Below are positions 52,330 through 61,524 of a DNA stretch of 64,000 bases, piece by piece. Numbering within the stretch: position 1 is the first letter of the stretch; each line of letters begins with the position of its first letter. This stretch comes from Mycobacterium sp. IS-1590. Lineage in GTDB: Bacteria; Actinomycetota; Actinomycetes; Mycobacteriales; Mycobacteriaceae. Under the pieces are notes generated by a model that made no database searches, was not told the DNA's origin, and saw nothing but the letters and a program-made list of their open reading frames with translations. Position numbers and translations under genes: made by a program. The stretch is from NCBI RefSeq assembly GCF_001500025.1, contig NZ_LQIW01000048.1, forward strand, positions 124,001 through 188,000. Direction: 5' to 3'.

Positions 52330-53139
52330 TCACCCCGGCGGGCCGAGCGTCGGCCTGCCCGTCTGCGGGTGGTGATACCAGCCGCCCGCGGCGTGGGTCC
52401 CGCCGTCGACGTGGATGGTCTGGCCGGTGATGTAGCTGGCCATATCGGAGGCCAGAAACACTGCGGCGCTAGCGACTTCGTCGACATGACCCGGTCGGCC
52501 CATCGGTATGCCGGGGGCGATGTCGGAGTTCAACGTCCCGCCGGAGATCTGCATCAGCCCCTCGGTCAGGGTGAGGTCCGGGGCGAGCGCGTTGACCCGG
52601 ATGCCGTGCGTTGAAAGCTCGAACGCCGCGGTCTGCGTGTAGTTGATGACGCCGGCTTTGGCCGCGGCGTATGCGGCGTATCCCGGTGCGGCGCGCACAC
52701 CTTCGATGGACGTCACGTTGATCACGCTGCCGGGGCTGCCCGCCGCCGCGAGACGGCGTGCCACCCGCTGGGTGCACAGCAGCACGTGACGGAGGTTGGC
52801 CTTGTACAGCGCATCCCAGCCGTTCTCGGTGGTCTCGAGCATCGGGGAGAAAAAGGTGCCACCGGCGTTGTTGACCAGAATCGACACCTCGCCGAGCTCG
52901 CCGACGGTGGACTCGAGCGCGGCGTCGACCTGGGCGCTGTCCCGCACATCGGTGACGAGACCCAGCGCGCCGATACTTTCGGCGGTCGCGGAGCAGGTGT
53001 CGGGGTCGCGCTCCCAGATCGCGACGGACGCCCCGAAGGCGGTGAGCCCTTCGGCGATTCCCTTGCCGATACCGGCGCCGCCGCCCGTGACGACCGCGAC
53101 GCGCCCGGTCAGCAGGATGTCCGACGGATCGATTGCCAC
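52330..53139 (-). CDS. SDR family oxidoreductase
   Basis: A 269-residue short-chain dehydrogenase. TGGGAGIGKGIA, an IWERDPD strand, NNAGGTFF and the catalytic tyrosine and lysine in YAAAK are all intact, as is IHVDGGTHAAGG. GTG 53139 lies 8 bp after the CoA transferase stop. A TTG at 53151 overlaps that stop as TTGA and is equally possible; the frame is open further upstream but only as the shadow of the transferase gene. It is the last gene of the long minus operon. Confidence 0.84.
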   Translation of the reverse strand: MAIDPSDILLTGRVAVVTGGGAGIGKGIAEGLTAFGASVAIWERDPDTCSATAESIGALGLVTDVRDSAQVDAALESTVGELGEVSILVNNAGGTFFSPMLETTENGWDALYKANLRHVLLCTQRVARRLAAAGSPGSVINVTSIEGVRAAPGYAAYAAAKAGVINYTQTAAFELSTHGIRVNALAPDLTLTEGLMQISGGTLNSDIAPGIPMGRPGHVDEVASAAVFLASDMASYITGQTIHVDGGTHAAGGWYHHPQTGRPTLGPPG

Positions 53140-53147
53140 GGGTCGAG

Positions 53148-55730
53148 TCAACCAGTTTTGGTCGTGCGAATGGTGAGACCCGCGGGAGCCGATCCGATGA
53201 CCCCCTGCTCCTCCAGTGCCGCGATCTCGTCCTCGCTGAGCCCGAGACCGGTGAGGACCTCGCGGTTGTGCTGTCCCAGCAGCGGTGCGGGGCTGTGGTG
53301 GAAGCTGCGCACGGACCCGAGGCGCATGGGCAGCGTGCTGTGTCGTGCGGGAGGGTTGACCGGATGGTCGACCTCCTCGTAGAAGCCGCGGTGCACCAGC
53401 TGCGGAAGGTCGCCGACACGGTGCGGTTGCATCACCTTGGCCACCGGAACACCTGTCGCCCAGAGCGTTTCGACGATCTCGTCTCCGGTGCGCGCGGCGC
53501 ACCATGCGCCGAGGTGCTCGTCGATGGTGTCGTGGTTGCGGCGCCGCCCGTCGACCGTGGTCATCTCGTCGGTCGCCCACGCCGGACAGCCGAGGGCGTC
53601 GACCAGGCCGGCCCACTGCTCGTCGGTGGCCACCGCGATGGCGACCCAGTCGTCCGGGCGACCGAATTCGTCGAGTTCACTGGTGCGGTACAGGTTCTGC
53701 GGCGCGGCGGCCGGACCCCGGTTGCCCTGCCGCTGCAGCAGATTCCCGTAGGCCGAGTATTCGATGACCTGCTCGGCGGCGACGTTGAGCGCCGCGTCGA
53801 CCATCGCGGCCTCGATCCGTACTCCCTGCCCCGTCCGTCGCCGGTGCGCCAGCGCGAGTAGCAGAGCGTTGAGGCCGTGCACACCGGCGTTGGGGTCGCC
53901 GACCGAATACGGCTCGACCGGGTTCTGATCGGGATATCCGGTCAGCCAGGTGATTCCGGAACAGTCCTCGATCACGTAGGCGAACGCCGGCTTGTCGCGC
54001 CACGGCCCGTCGAGCCCGAAGCCCGGCATGCGCATCACGATCGCGTCGGGGCGCAGCCGGTGCACGGCATCGAAGTCCAGACCGATCTGATCGAGCACGC
54101 GCGGGGTGTAGTTCTCGACGACGACGTCGCAGGTCGTGATCAGCCGGCGCAGCAGTTCGACGCCGCGCTCCGTCCGGATGTCGAGCGTGACACTTTTCTT
54201 GTTGGTGTTCAGGCCGGAGAAGATCGGCGAGCGTTCCCACCACTGCTCCTCGGTGATCGGCACCCCGGCGATCAGCCGCGTGCCGTCGGGCCGCGCCGCC
54301 GACTCGATGTGGATCACCTCGGCGCCGAGTAGCGCCAGCATGTGGGTGCACGACGGACCGGCCCAGAAGCTCGTCATATCGAGCACCCGTAGCCCCTCAA
54401 ACGGTGTTCGCGAAACTAACCCCAGGGTCGTATCCCCGGCGGAATCACGACCCTGTTGTACCGTTCGCGAAACTAACCCCAGGGTCGCATCCCCGGCGGA
54501 ATCGCGACCCTGTTGTACCGTTCGCGAACCCAACCCCAGGGTCGCATCCCCAGCGGAATCGCGACCCTGTTGTACCGTTCGCGAACCCAACCTCAGAGTC
54601 GCATCCCCGGCGGAATCACGACCCTGTTGTACCGTTCGCGAACGATATAGATCGGTGTGCTCGCCGAGGCGTGGTGCCGGCTGCGGCTCGCGCAGCAGCG
54701 ACGGTGTGGTGCGGTACGGCGCCCCGGGCTGTGTGAAGCCGTCACGCGGATTGGTGACGAACGTGCCACGTTCGACGAACTGGTCGAAACCCGTCACAGT
54801 GGCGCCGTTTCCGACCGGCGCATTCGGGATCCGAAACGCGCTGGACAGCTCGAGAATGTCCTCGACGCGGTTCTCCCTCACCCACTCGTAGATCTGCTCG
54901 GCGTGAATGTTGGCCTGTTCGGTGATCGACAGGTCGCCGCCCTCGTCGATCCACTCGTCGTGGCCGACCATCGCGCACAGGTCGAACCACTGCTGCGCAG
55001 TGCCGCACCCCAGCGCCACCAGGCCGTCGGCCGCGGACGCGACACCGGGCACGGTCAGCCGGCGACGGTCCCGGAACGGCCGCCCGAGAGCGTCGTTGAA
55101 CGACACCGAATAGTAAGTCAGGCAGAGGATCTGGGCTTCGAGGATCGAGACGTCGACCAGACCGACCGCAGCCGCCGTGGTGCCCGCGGCCGCATATGCT
55201 CCCGCGAGCCACTCCCCGATCTGACCCGCCACGAACACCGGCGCGCGATCCGGGGCGCCCCGGCCCAGCCCGATCATGCCGCCCGACCACGCCTGCAGCG
55301 TGAACTCGGTGGCGGGTCTGTCGGCCCACGGCCCCTCGAGCCCGAACGGGGTGATCGCGGTAACCGTCAGATGACCGTACGTATCGGCCAGCGCGGCGGG
55401 GGTGAACTCCTCGAGCTCGGCCACCTGAGATCCGCGCGACCACACCACCGCATCGGCCGAATGCATCAGTGCGCGCAGCAGTTCGAGGTCGTCGGCGCTG
55501 TCCGGGTCGACGACGACGCTGTGTTTCGAGCAGGCCAGGAAACTGAACAGCGCCCCGTCGCAGCCCGGCTCGATGCGCGCACCGGACGCGGACCAGTTTC
55601 GTAGCGGATCACCCTGCGGTGACTCGACTTTGATCACCGTGGCGCCACCGTCGGCAAGTAGTTTGGTGGCGTAGGCACCGGCGATGCCGCTCGACAGGTC
55701 AACGACGGTGTACTCGTCCAGCGCCGGCAC
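53148..55730 (-). CDS. Two-domain CaiB/BaiF CoA transferase with repeat-filled linker
   Basis: An 860-residue protein of two family III CoA transferase domains. The first (about 1-360) starts YTVVDLSSGIAGAYATKLLA; the second (about 445-860) starts GLRVLDMTSFWAGPSCTHML. The second keeps the catalytic GD motif (YSVGDPNAGVHG), while the equivalent first-domain segment reads AGQIGEWLAG, so it may be structural only. Between them, about residues 364-443 are four near-identical 19-residue repeats of SRTVQQGRDSAGDATLGL type, encoded by 57-bp DNA repeats in frame. GTG 55730 shares one base with the enoyl-CoA hydratase stop. Confidence 0.86.
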   Translation of the reverse strand: MPALDEYTVVDLSSGIAGAYATKLLADGGATVIKVESPQGDPLRNWSASGARIEPGCDGALFSFLACSKHSVVVDPDSADDLELLRALMHSADAVVWSRGSQVAELEEFTPAALADTYGHLTVTAITPFGLEGPWADRPATEFTLQAWSGGMIGLGRGAPDRAPVFVAGQIGEWLAGAYAAAGTTAAAVGLVDVSILEAQILCLTYYSVSFNDALGRPFRDRRRLTVPGVASAADGLVALGCGTAQQWFDLCAMVGHDEWIDEGGDLSITEQANIHAEQIYEWVRENRVEDILELSSAFRIPNAPVGNGATVTGFDQFVERGTFVTNPRDGFTQPGAPYRTTPSLLREPQPAPRLGEHTDLYRSRTVQQGRDSAGDATLRLGSRTVQQGRDSAGDATLGLGSRTVQQGRDSAGDATLGLVSRTVQQGRDSAGDTTLGLVSRTPFEGLRVLDMTSFWAGPSCTHMLALLGAEVIHIESAARPDGTRLIAGVPITEEQWWERSPIFSGLNTNKKSVTLDIRTERGVELLRRLITTCDVVVENYTPRVLDQIGLDFDAVHRLRPDAIVMRMPGFGLDGPWRDKPAFAYVIEDCSGITWLTGYPDQNPVEPYSVGDPNAGVHGLNALLLALAHRRRTGQGVRIEAAMVDAALNVAAEQVIEYSAYGNLLQRQGNRGPAAAPQNLYRTSELDEFGRPDDWVAIAVATDEQWAGLVDALGCPAWATDEMTTVDGRRRNHDTIDEHLGAWCAARTGDEIVETLWATGVPVAKVMQPHRVGDLPQLVHRGFYEEVDHPVNPPARHSTLPMRLGSVRSFHHSPAPLLGQHNREVLTGLGLSEDEIAALEEQGVIGSAPAGLTIRTTKTG
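54405..54643. repeat. 57-bp tandem repeat inside the CoA transferase gene
   Basis: Four 57-bp units (54405-54461, 54462-54518, 54519-54575, 54576-54632) are followed by an 11-bp partial copy. Each contains a GGGTCG(T/C) ... (A/G)CGACCC inverted repeat and begins near a TCGCGA palindrome; the partial copy forms CGTTCGCGAACG. Because 57 is a multiple of three, the reading frame is kept. Units differ by only a few bases. Confidence 0.95.
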
Positions 55731-56680
55731 TAATCCTTCTTTCTGCGGTTGGCCTTGCTCAACCGGAACTCGGGCGGGAACTTGTCGTCGTTGTCGTTGA
55801 CGGCGTCAGCGAGGCCCACATCGATCGCGTCGGCGAGCATGAAGTCGTCGCCGTCCGGTCGTGCCGCGCCGCCCATCGACTCGAACATCGCCGACAGCAG
55901 GCTGCCGAGGTACTCACCTTGGAACTGCTTGACCACCTCGAAGAACATCTTCTGCTGAAAGACGCTGTCCACCGGACGGTTCCGTGCACATGCGTGGGCG
56001 TACTTGGCGACCTCGGCCTCGAGCTGGTCGCGCGGCACCACCATGTTGAGAAAGTTGCACTCCTTCATCTCCGAGGCGGTGAACGGGCGACCGGTGTACA
56101 CCATCTCCTGGAATGGCCGCAGCCCCATGGTCATCACCCACGTCCACATCCGCGGTCCCCAGCCGAAGTACCGGAACGACGGATGACCGAACAACGCGTC
56201 GTCGCTGGAGATCACCAGGTCCGCGTCCGCGCACTGGTAGAAGTGCCAGCCGTAGCAGTATCCCTTGGCCTCGACGATGCTGATCTTCTTGAGTTCCTGC
56301 AACGCTCGGTTGCCCGCCGCGACGTTGGCGTACCACTGCCCCATCGTCGCGCCGTGCCGGAACGACCCTTTCGGGGGATAGACGACGCTCGGATCGTCCA
56401 CCCGCAGCTCGGCCAGCCGCGCCTCGTCGTCACCGTCCATGAACTCCGGCAGGTCTGCACCGCTGCCGAGGTTCTCCCCGACACCGCGGATCACCACGAC
56501 CTTCACGTCGTCGTCGACGGTGGCGCCGCGCAGCAGGTCGGCGTAGCGTAACCGCGCAGCCGACGTCGGTGCGTTCAGGTACTCCGGCCGGTTGAACGTG
56601 ATGGTCGCGATCTTGGTCGCCGGGTCCTTCTCGTAGAGGACGATCTCCTCAGGGGCGGGCCGACTCCCGGAATCCGACAT
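55730..56680 (-). CDS. Enoyl-CoA hydratase/isomerase family protein
   Basis: A 316-residue crotonase-like protein, longer than usual. ITFNRPEYLNAP is near residue 28. The oxyanion-hole segment LGSGADLPEFMDG (about 71-83) and SIVEAKGYCYGWHFYQCADA (about 135-154) are aligned with the family, but FGHPSFRYFGWGPRMWTWVM lacks obvious catalytic glutamates. The substrate may therefore be atypical. It is 6 bp downstream of the M24 gene, and its stop overlaps the CoA transferase start. Confidence 0.82.
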   Translation of the reverse strand: MSDSGSRPAPEEIVLYEKDPATKIATITFNRPEYLNAPTSAARLRYADLLRGATVDDDVKVVVIRGVGENLGSGADLPEFMDGDDEARLAELRVDDPSVVYPPKGSFRHGATMGQWYANVAAGNRALQELKKISIVEAKGYCYGWHFYQCADADLVISSDDALFGHPSFRYFGWGPRMWTWVMTMGLRPFQEMVYTGRPFTASEMKECNFLNMVVPRDQLEAEVAKYAHACARNRPVDSVFQQKMFFEVVKQFQGEYLGSLLSAMFESMGGAARPDGDDFMLADAIDVGLADAVNDNDDKFPPEFRLSKANRRKKD

Positions 56681-56686
56681 GTCGCG

Positions 56687-57829
56687 TCAACCGATTCCGA
56701 CGCCCGCACCACTCCAGAGCGGGCTGGAGGTCAACACCTCGGCCCCGTCGGCGGTGACGTGCACGGCATCGCGGCTGAAGACCGCCCCCACCCCCTGCTG
56801 CCAGACGTAGCCGCTGACCGCGAGCACCATGCCGGGTTCGAGCAGTTCGTCGGCGATGGTGGACCGCAGGGCCGGGGTCACGACGGGCGAGTCGTAGCCC
56901 AGGCCGAGGCCGTGGGCGACAGGCATCGACGGTAGCGGCTCGCCGGCCGCCTCGTAGGCGGTCAGCAGCCCGCTCGCAGGCCGACCCGGCCGGCACGCGT
57001 CCAACAGGTTGTCCCACAGTCGGTTCCAGCGATCATAAAGCCGCGGGACCGCCGATCCTTCCACCTCACCGACGGGCCATGTGCGGCCGACTTCACCGAC
57101 GTACCCGTCGGCCAGGGCACCGGCAGAGAACGCCACCAGATCGCCGTCTTCGATACGGCCGTCGCTGCGGGCACGCCGCCACGGGTGTTCCTTGCTGGTC
57201 ACCCAGGCGCCGTCCTGGGTGGCGGGCGTGGTCACCCCGCCGGCGGCCATCGCCTCCATCAGCGCACCGGTCAGCGACTTCTCGGTCGTTCCGGCCGCCA
57301 ACTCGGCTCGTGCGGCGTCCAGCGCCGCTTCGGCCACGCTGAGCGCGCCGCGGAGCACCGCGATCTCGTCGGGCGTCTTGATCCGCCGTGCCGCCCGCAG
57401 CGCCGGCTCGGCGTCGACGAGTTCGGCGTTGGGAAACGCCATCGGCAGCAGTTGCGCGAATGTCGGTGTCAGCGAATCGGTTCCCACCCGTTTGGCGGTG
57501 GCGGCCCCGGGCAGCGCCTTGAGCACCTCGACGAGTGTCATCGGATTCCACGCCAGCCCGTAGAGGTGGTCGTGGGGGATCTCGTCGGGGATGCCCTCGT
57601 CCCAGGTGCTGTTGAGGTGGATCTCACCGGTCGAGCGGACGACCTCGCAGATCGGTCCGAACGGCCGCGTGCCCGCCACCCACAACTGCGGGGCACCGGT
57701 CACATAGCGCACATTGGCCTGCCGGCCCAGCACCAGGATGTCAATGTCGCGTTCTTCCATCTGGGCCAGCGCGCGCTCACGGCGACCACGCCGCAGATCG
57801 GCTGCGTCAGGCAGAATCTCGAGTGCCAT
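56687..57829 (-). CDS. M24-fold (pita-bread) protein without metal ligands
   Basis: A 380-residue protein with the creatinase/prolidase two-domain layout: N-terminal domain about 1-150, catalytic-type domain about 155-375. Aligned with the neighbour at 57835-59073, four of the five metal ligands are altered: Asp to Ser 235, Asp to Glu 246, Glu to Ser 339 and Glu to Arg 353. His 306 (VAHGLG) remains. Creatinase shows that this fold can work without metal, so it may be a metal-free hydrolase or a non-catalytic partner. It is 5 bp from the upstream M24 gene. Confidence 0.82.
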   Translation of the reverse strand: MALEILPDAADLRRGRRERALAQMEERDIDILVLGRQANVRYVTGAPQLWVAGTRPFGPICEVVRSTGEIHLNSTWDEGIPDEIPHDHLYGLAWNPMTLVEVLKALPGAATAKRVGTDSLTPTFAQLLPMAFPNAELVDAEPALRAARRIKTPDEIAVLRGALSVAEAALDAARAELAAGTTEKSLTGALMEAMAAGGVTTPATQDGAWVTSKEHPWRRARSDGRIEDGDLVAFSAGALADGYVGEVGRTWPVGEVEGSAVPRLYDRWNRLWDNLLDACRPGRPASGLLTAYEAAGEPLPSMPVAHGLGLGYDSPVVTPALRSTIADELLEPGMVLAVSGYVWQQGVGAVFSRDAVHVTADGAEVLTSSPLWSGAGVGIG

Positions 57830-57834
57830 TCAGT

Positions 57835-59073
57835 TCAGTTCCGTCCGTAGGGGGCGTAGGGGTAATCGGTGATGGACTGATAACCATCGTCGGTGATGAC
57901 CACGATCTCCTCGCTTCGATAGCCACCGGTGCCGTCCTCCCACACCACGGGTTCGAGCACGAGCAGCATCCCGGCCGGGAACACGAAGTTGTCGTCGAAT
58001 TCCTCACCCAGATCCGTTCCGATCATCGGCATTTCGGCGGCGTTGGTGCCGATGCCGTGACCGAGGTAGAAGTGCGGTAGCCACGGCTTGGCGCCGCCGT
58101 TGGCGGCGATCCCCGCGCGGGCCAGGTCACCGCTCGTGGCGCCGGCCTTGGTGACCGACAGCACGGCGGACAGGATTTCGCGCCACTTCTCGTACTGCGC
58201 CTGCTGACGGTCGTCCGGTTCCTCGCCGACCAACCAGGTGCGGCCGAAGTCGGAGCAGTATCCCTTGTAGGTGATGCTGACGTCGGTCCACAACACGTCG
58301 CCGCGTTCGAGTTCACGTTCGGTGGTCAGCAAGGGCAGCGCCAGGTCTCCGGTGGTGGTCCAGACCGAACCGCTGGTCTTGGTCGTGGGCATCACCTGCC
58401 AGATGGCCTCGAGCATGTTGGCGGTCGCGCCGAGTTCGAACGCGCGCCGGACGAACGCCGCCGAGAGGTCGACTTGCCGAACGCCGGGGGCAAGGGCCTT
58501 CTGTACGTCGACCATCGCCTCTTCGGTGATGCGGCAGGCGGTTCGGACGCACGAAATCTGGTCGGGCGTCTTGACCAGCTTGGCCGGCCCGACGACCTGC
58601 GCGGCGTCCGACGGCGGACCCGACGGGAACAACGCGGCCGACGCGCGACGCATGGCGCCGGTGAGCTCGTCGACCGCGATCTTGCCTCCGGCAGGAACCA
58701 GATCGGCCAGCACCTTGGCGAATTGTTCGACGCCCTCGTCGAATTCGAGGTACAGCGGCCCGTGCACATGATCGTCGGGCACATCGGTCTGCGATGACGA
58801 CCCCTCCCGCAGCGGCATGAACAGGTGTGGGTGCGGGTCGTCGACGAGCACGATCGCGACCGGGCGTTCCACGTGTGAGAGCCCGGCGTCGAGCAGCGGC
58901 CAGCTGACGCCGGTCGCATACACGACATTGCCGTTGCCGAGCAGGACGAGTGCGTCGACACCCTTGTCCTTCATCGAGTCGCGCAGCCGCACACCGCATT
59001 CCCGGTACATCCGGGCGAGGTCGGGAACCTCCGGGATGTCGATCGACGCCGATTGCGGAGCGAATGTGGTCAC
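57835..59073 (-). CDS. M24 family metallopeptidase (Xaa-Pro peptidase-like)
   Basis: A 412-residue protein of the M24 pita-bread fold with all five metal ligands: D264 and D275 (TDVSITYKGYCSDFGRT), H339 (YLGHGIG), E374 (LVLEPVV) and E388 (RSEEIVVIT). It would hydrolyse an amide or peptide-like bond with two divalent metals; in this catabolic operon the substrate may not be a peptide. GTG 59073 overlaps the amidohydrolase stop as GTGA, whereas longer versions of the frame would be antisense-like extensions. Confidence 0.86.
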   Translation of the reverse strand: MTTFAPQSASIDIPEVPDLARMYRECGVRLRDSMKDKGVDALVLLGNGNVVYATGVSWPLLDAGLSHVERPVAIVLVDDPHPHLFMPLREGSSSQTDVPDDHVHGPLYLEFDEGVEQFAKVLADLVPAGGKIAVDELTGAMRRASAALFPSGPPSDAAQVVGPAKLVKTPDQISCVRTACRITEEAMVDVQKALAPGVRQVDLSAAFVRRAFELGATANMLEAIWQVMPTTKTSGSVWTTTGDLALPLLTTERELERGDVLWTDVSITYKGYCSDFGRTWLVGEEPDDRQQAQYEKWREILSAVLSVTKAGATSGDLARAGIAANGGAKPWLPHFYLGHGIGTNAAEMPMIGTDLGEEFDDNFVFPAGMLLVLEPVVWEDGTGGYRSEEIVVITDDGYQSITDYPYAPYGRN

Positions 59074-60248
59074 GAGATCCCCAGGAAATTCTTGATGTTG
59101 GTGGATACGATCTTCACCGCGTTCTCGGGTCCGACCGCGTCGACGACCGTCTTCAACGATTTCTCCGAGTATCCGAAGGTGGATTCGTTGTGCGGATAGT
59201 CCGACGACCACATCACGTTGTCGACGCCGATCTTGTCGATGAGCTCCAGGCCGAGTGGGTCGACCATGAACGACGCGCTCATGTGGTTGTCCCAGTAGTG
59301 CCGCACGGGATGCTCGAGCTGATGGTTGAACATGTGCCGGTACGACGCGAGCATGTGCTCGGCATCCTGTAAAGCCGTTGGCACCCAGGCGATACCGCCC
59401 TCGAACCAGCCGATCTTCAGCGATGGATGACGGTCGAGGATGCCGGAGAACACGTACTTGGCGAACTGCTCGCGGAACGAGTCGACGTTGACCATCATCC
59501 CGACCACGACGCTGTTGTGCTGGCACGGCGTCTTGGGCGGTGTTTCACCGATGTGGTGGCTGACCGGCACGCCCGCGGCCTCGATCTCGTCCCACACCGC
59601 GTCCATGTCGGAGCTGCCGTAGTCGTAGATGTTGCCGTCGTCGTCCTTGCCGGGATTGAGCGGCAGCAGGAACGTCCGCAGCCCCAGCGACTTCAGTTCC
59701 TCCAGCGTGCTCCTGGTCCCCTTGGGATCCCACCAATTGATCAGCCCGACACCGTAGAAGTGGCCCTTGCTGCGTTCCTGCAGATCGGCGATGTGCTCGT
59801 TGTAGATCCGGAAAACGCGCTCCCGCAGAGCCTTGTCCGGGTAGTGGAACAACGCCAGCACCGCGTTCGGGAAGGCCAGCTCCTTGTCGATGCCGTCCTC
59901 TTTGAGCTCACGGACGCGGGCCTCGATGTTGTTCGACGCCGCACCGGCGAGGTCGTCGTACTGCATCAGGACCCGGCCGAAGTCGCCGCCGGTCCAGGCC
60001 TTGCCCTTCATGCCGACCATGTAGGCGCCGTCCTCGTACCAGATGCGTGGCGCGGCGCCCTTGAGTTCCTCGGGGAAGCGGTCGTAGAAGATGTCGTCGG
60101 CCACCGAGATGTGATTGTCGGCGGAGAAGATCTCGGTGCCGGTGGGTAACCCGAAATCGCCTGTGGCGTGGCCCTTGCGGTGCTTGGGGGCGCCGAAGCC
60201 CTCGGGGGGATACAGGGTGGCGGTAGTTGGTGCTGACATCGTTGACAC
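59070..60248 (-). CDS. Amidohydrolase family protein
   Basis: A 392-residue amidohydrolase-2 family protein. The D-x-H motif is in FSADNHISVADD (about 39-50), VSHHIGETPP supplies a second histidine (about 228), and a late aspartate is in WSSDYPHNEST. It would hydrolyse or decarboxylate a carboxylated intermediate. ATG 60248 or 60239 may start it. It follows the P450 gene by 27 bp and precedes the two M24 genes. Confidence 0.86.
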   Translation of the reverse strand: MSTMSAPTTATLYPPEGFGAPKHRKGHATGDFGLPTGTEIFSADNHISVADDIFYDRFPEELKGAAPRIWYEDGAYMVGMKGKAWTGGDFGRVLMQYDDLAGAASNNIEARVRELKEDGIDKELAFPNAVLALFHYPDKALRERVFRIYNEHIADLQERSKGHFYGVGLINWWDPKGTRSTLEELKSLGLRTFLLPLNPGKDDDGNIYDYGSSDMDAVWDEIEAAGVPVSHHIGETPPKTPCQHNSVVVGMMVNVDSFREQFAKYVFSGILDRHPSLKIGWFEGGIAWVPTALQDAEHMLASYRHMFNHQLEHPVRHYWDNHMSASFMVDPLGLELIDKIGVDNVMWSSDYPHNESTFGYSEKSLKTVVDAVGPENAVKIVSTNIKNFLGIS

Positions 60249-60275
60249 TCCAATCGGGCTGAAGGACGGACCTGG

Positions 60276-61514
60276 CTACCAGGTCACCGGAAGTTCGTAG
60301 ACGCCGTAGGCGAGGCGATCATGCTTGAAGGGCACATCCTCGAACGGCACGGCCAGCTTCAGCGTCGGTATGCGCCGTAGCAACGTGTGGAACACGATCT
60401 GCAGTTCGGCGCGGGCGAGCTGCTGGCCGACGCATTGATGCCTGCCGTAGCCGAAGCCGAGCTGCTGGCCGGCATCGCGGCCCAGGTCGAGCTTGTCGGG
60501 TTCGGGATAAGCGGTGGCATCCCAGTTTGCAGGCGCCAGGTCGAGGATGATGCCCTCGCCCGCGCGGATGGTCTCACCGGCGATCTCGATGTCCTCGATC
60601 GCGACGCGGCGCTGGCCGTTCTGGATGATCGACAGGTAGCGCATCAGCTCCTCGACCGCGTTGGCGATGAACTTGGGATCATCCGAATCGCGCAGCTGCG
60701 CTGCTTGTTCGGGGTTCTCGAGCAGCGCGAGCACGCCGATGCCGATCATGTTGGCGGTGGTCTCGTGCCCGGCGATGAGCAGGCCGGTGCCCAACTGTGC
60801 GGCCTCCTTGACGCTGATCTCCCCGGCGTTCACTCGCTCGGCGAGGTCGGACACCGCGTCTTCCGACGGGTTCTCCATCTTGGTCTTGACCAGATCGCTG
60901 AGATACTTGGCCAGGCTCATCGCACCCTTCTGCCCGTCCTCGGCCGAGGCGTAGCGGGCCAGGCCGACGTTGGCGTGGTGCTGGAAGAACTCGTGGTCTT
61001 CGTAAGGCACGCCGAGCATTTCGCTGATGACCCTTGTGGGCACCGGCAGTGCCAGCTTGCTGACGATGTCGGCGGGCTGCGGACCGGCGAGGATGTTGTC
61101 GATGCACTCGTCGGTCACCTCTTGGATGGCGGGCCGCAGACCCTCGACCCGCTTGAAGGTGAACGGCTTGGACAGCATCCGGCGGAACCGGGTGTGCTCC
61201 TCGGCGTCGGAGGTGAAGACCGAGCGCGGCCGCTTGTACACCGTGGACAGCATGTGCTCGTTCCAGTGCGGGAAGCCTTCGATCCGGTCGTCGACACTGA
61301 CCCGGGAGTCGGCGAATAACTCGCGGGCCACCGCGTGCCCGGTGATCAGCCACGGAGTGGTGCCGTTCCAGATCCGTACCCGCGAAAGCGGTTTGACCTC
61401 ACCCATTCTGAGCATCTGCGGTGGCGGGGCGAACGGGCAGCGGGTGTCGCGCTCCATCGGGTATTCGGGGATATCCGCGGAGACGTCGGGGGTTCCGGTC
61501 AAGGTGTCAGACAT
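60276..61514 (-). CDS. Cytochrome P450
   Basis: A 412-residue P450 of the CYP105/107-like soluble type. The I-helix is LLIAGHETTANMIG, the ExxR is EELMRY, and the haem loop is FGYGRHQCVGQQLARAEL. The start ATG 61514 lies just after the ferredoxin stop (10-bp gap); longer versions of the frame run through the ferredoxin gene. A dedicated ferredoxin gene is directly upstream, so this is a self-contained P450/ferredoxin pair needing only a reductase. It would hydroxylate the substrate early in this operon route. Confidence 0.92.
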   Translation of the reverse strand: MSDTLTGTPDVSADIPEYPMERDTRCPFAPPPQMLRMGEVKPLSRVRIWNGTTPWLITGHAVARELFADSRVSVDDRIEGFPHWNEHMLSTVYKRPRSVFTSDAEEHTRFRRMLSKPFTFKRVEGLRPAIQEVTDECIDNILAGPQPADIVSKLALPVPTRVISEMLGVPYEDHEFFQHHANVGLARYASAEDGQKGAMSLAKYLSDLVKTKMENPSEDAVSDLAERVNAGEISVKEAAQLGTGLLIAGHETTANMIGIGVLALLENPEQAAQLRDSDDPKFIANAVEELMRYLSIIQNGQRRVAIEDIEIAGETIRAGEGIILDLAPANWDATAYPEPDKLDLGRDAGQQLGFGYGRHQCVGQQLARAELQIVFHTLLRRIPTLKLAVPFEDVPFKHDRLAYGVYELPVTW

Positions 61515-61524
61515 ACGGACTTTC

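Noticed and set aside
54405..54643. Possible CRISPR array
   Set aside because: The 57-bp units are contiguous with no unique spacers, lie in a coding frame, and no cas gene is nearby.
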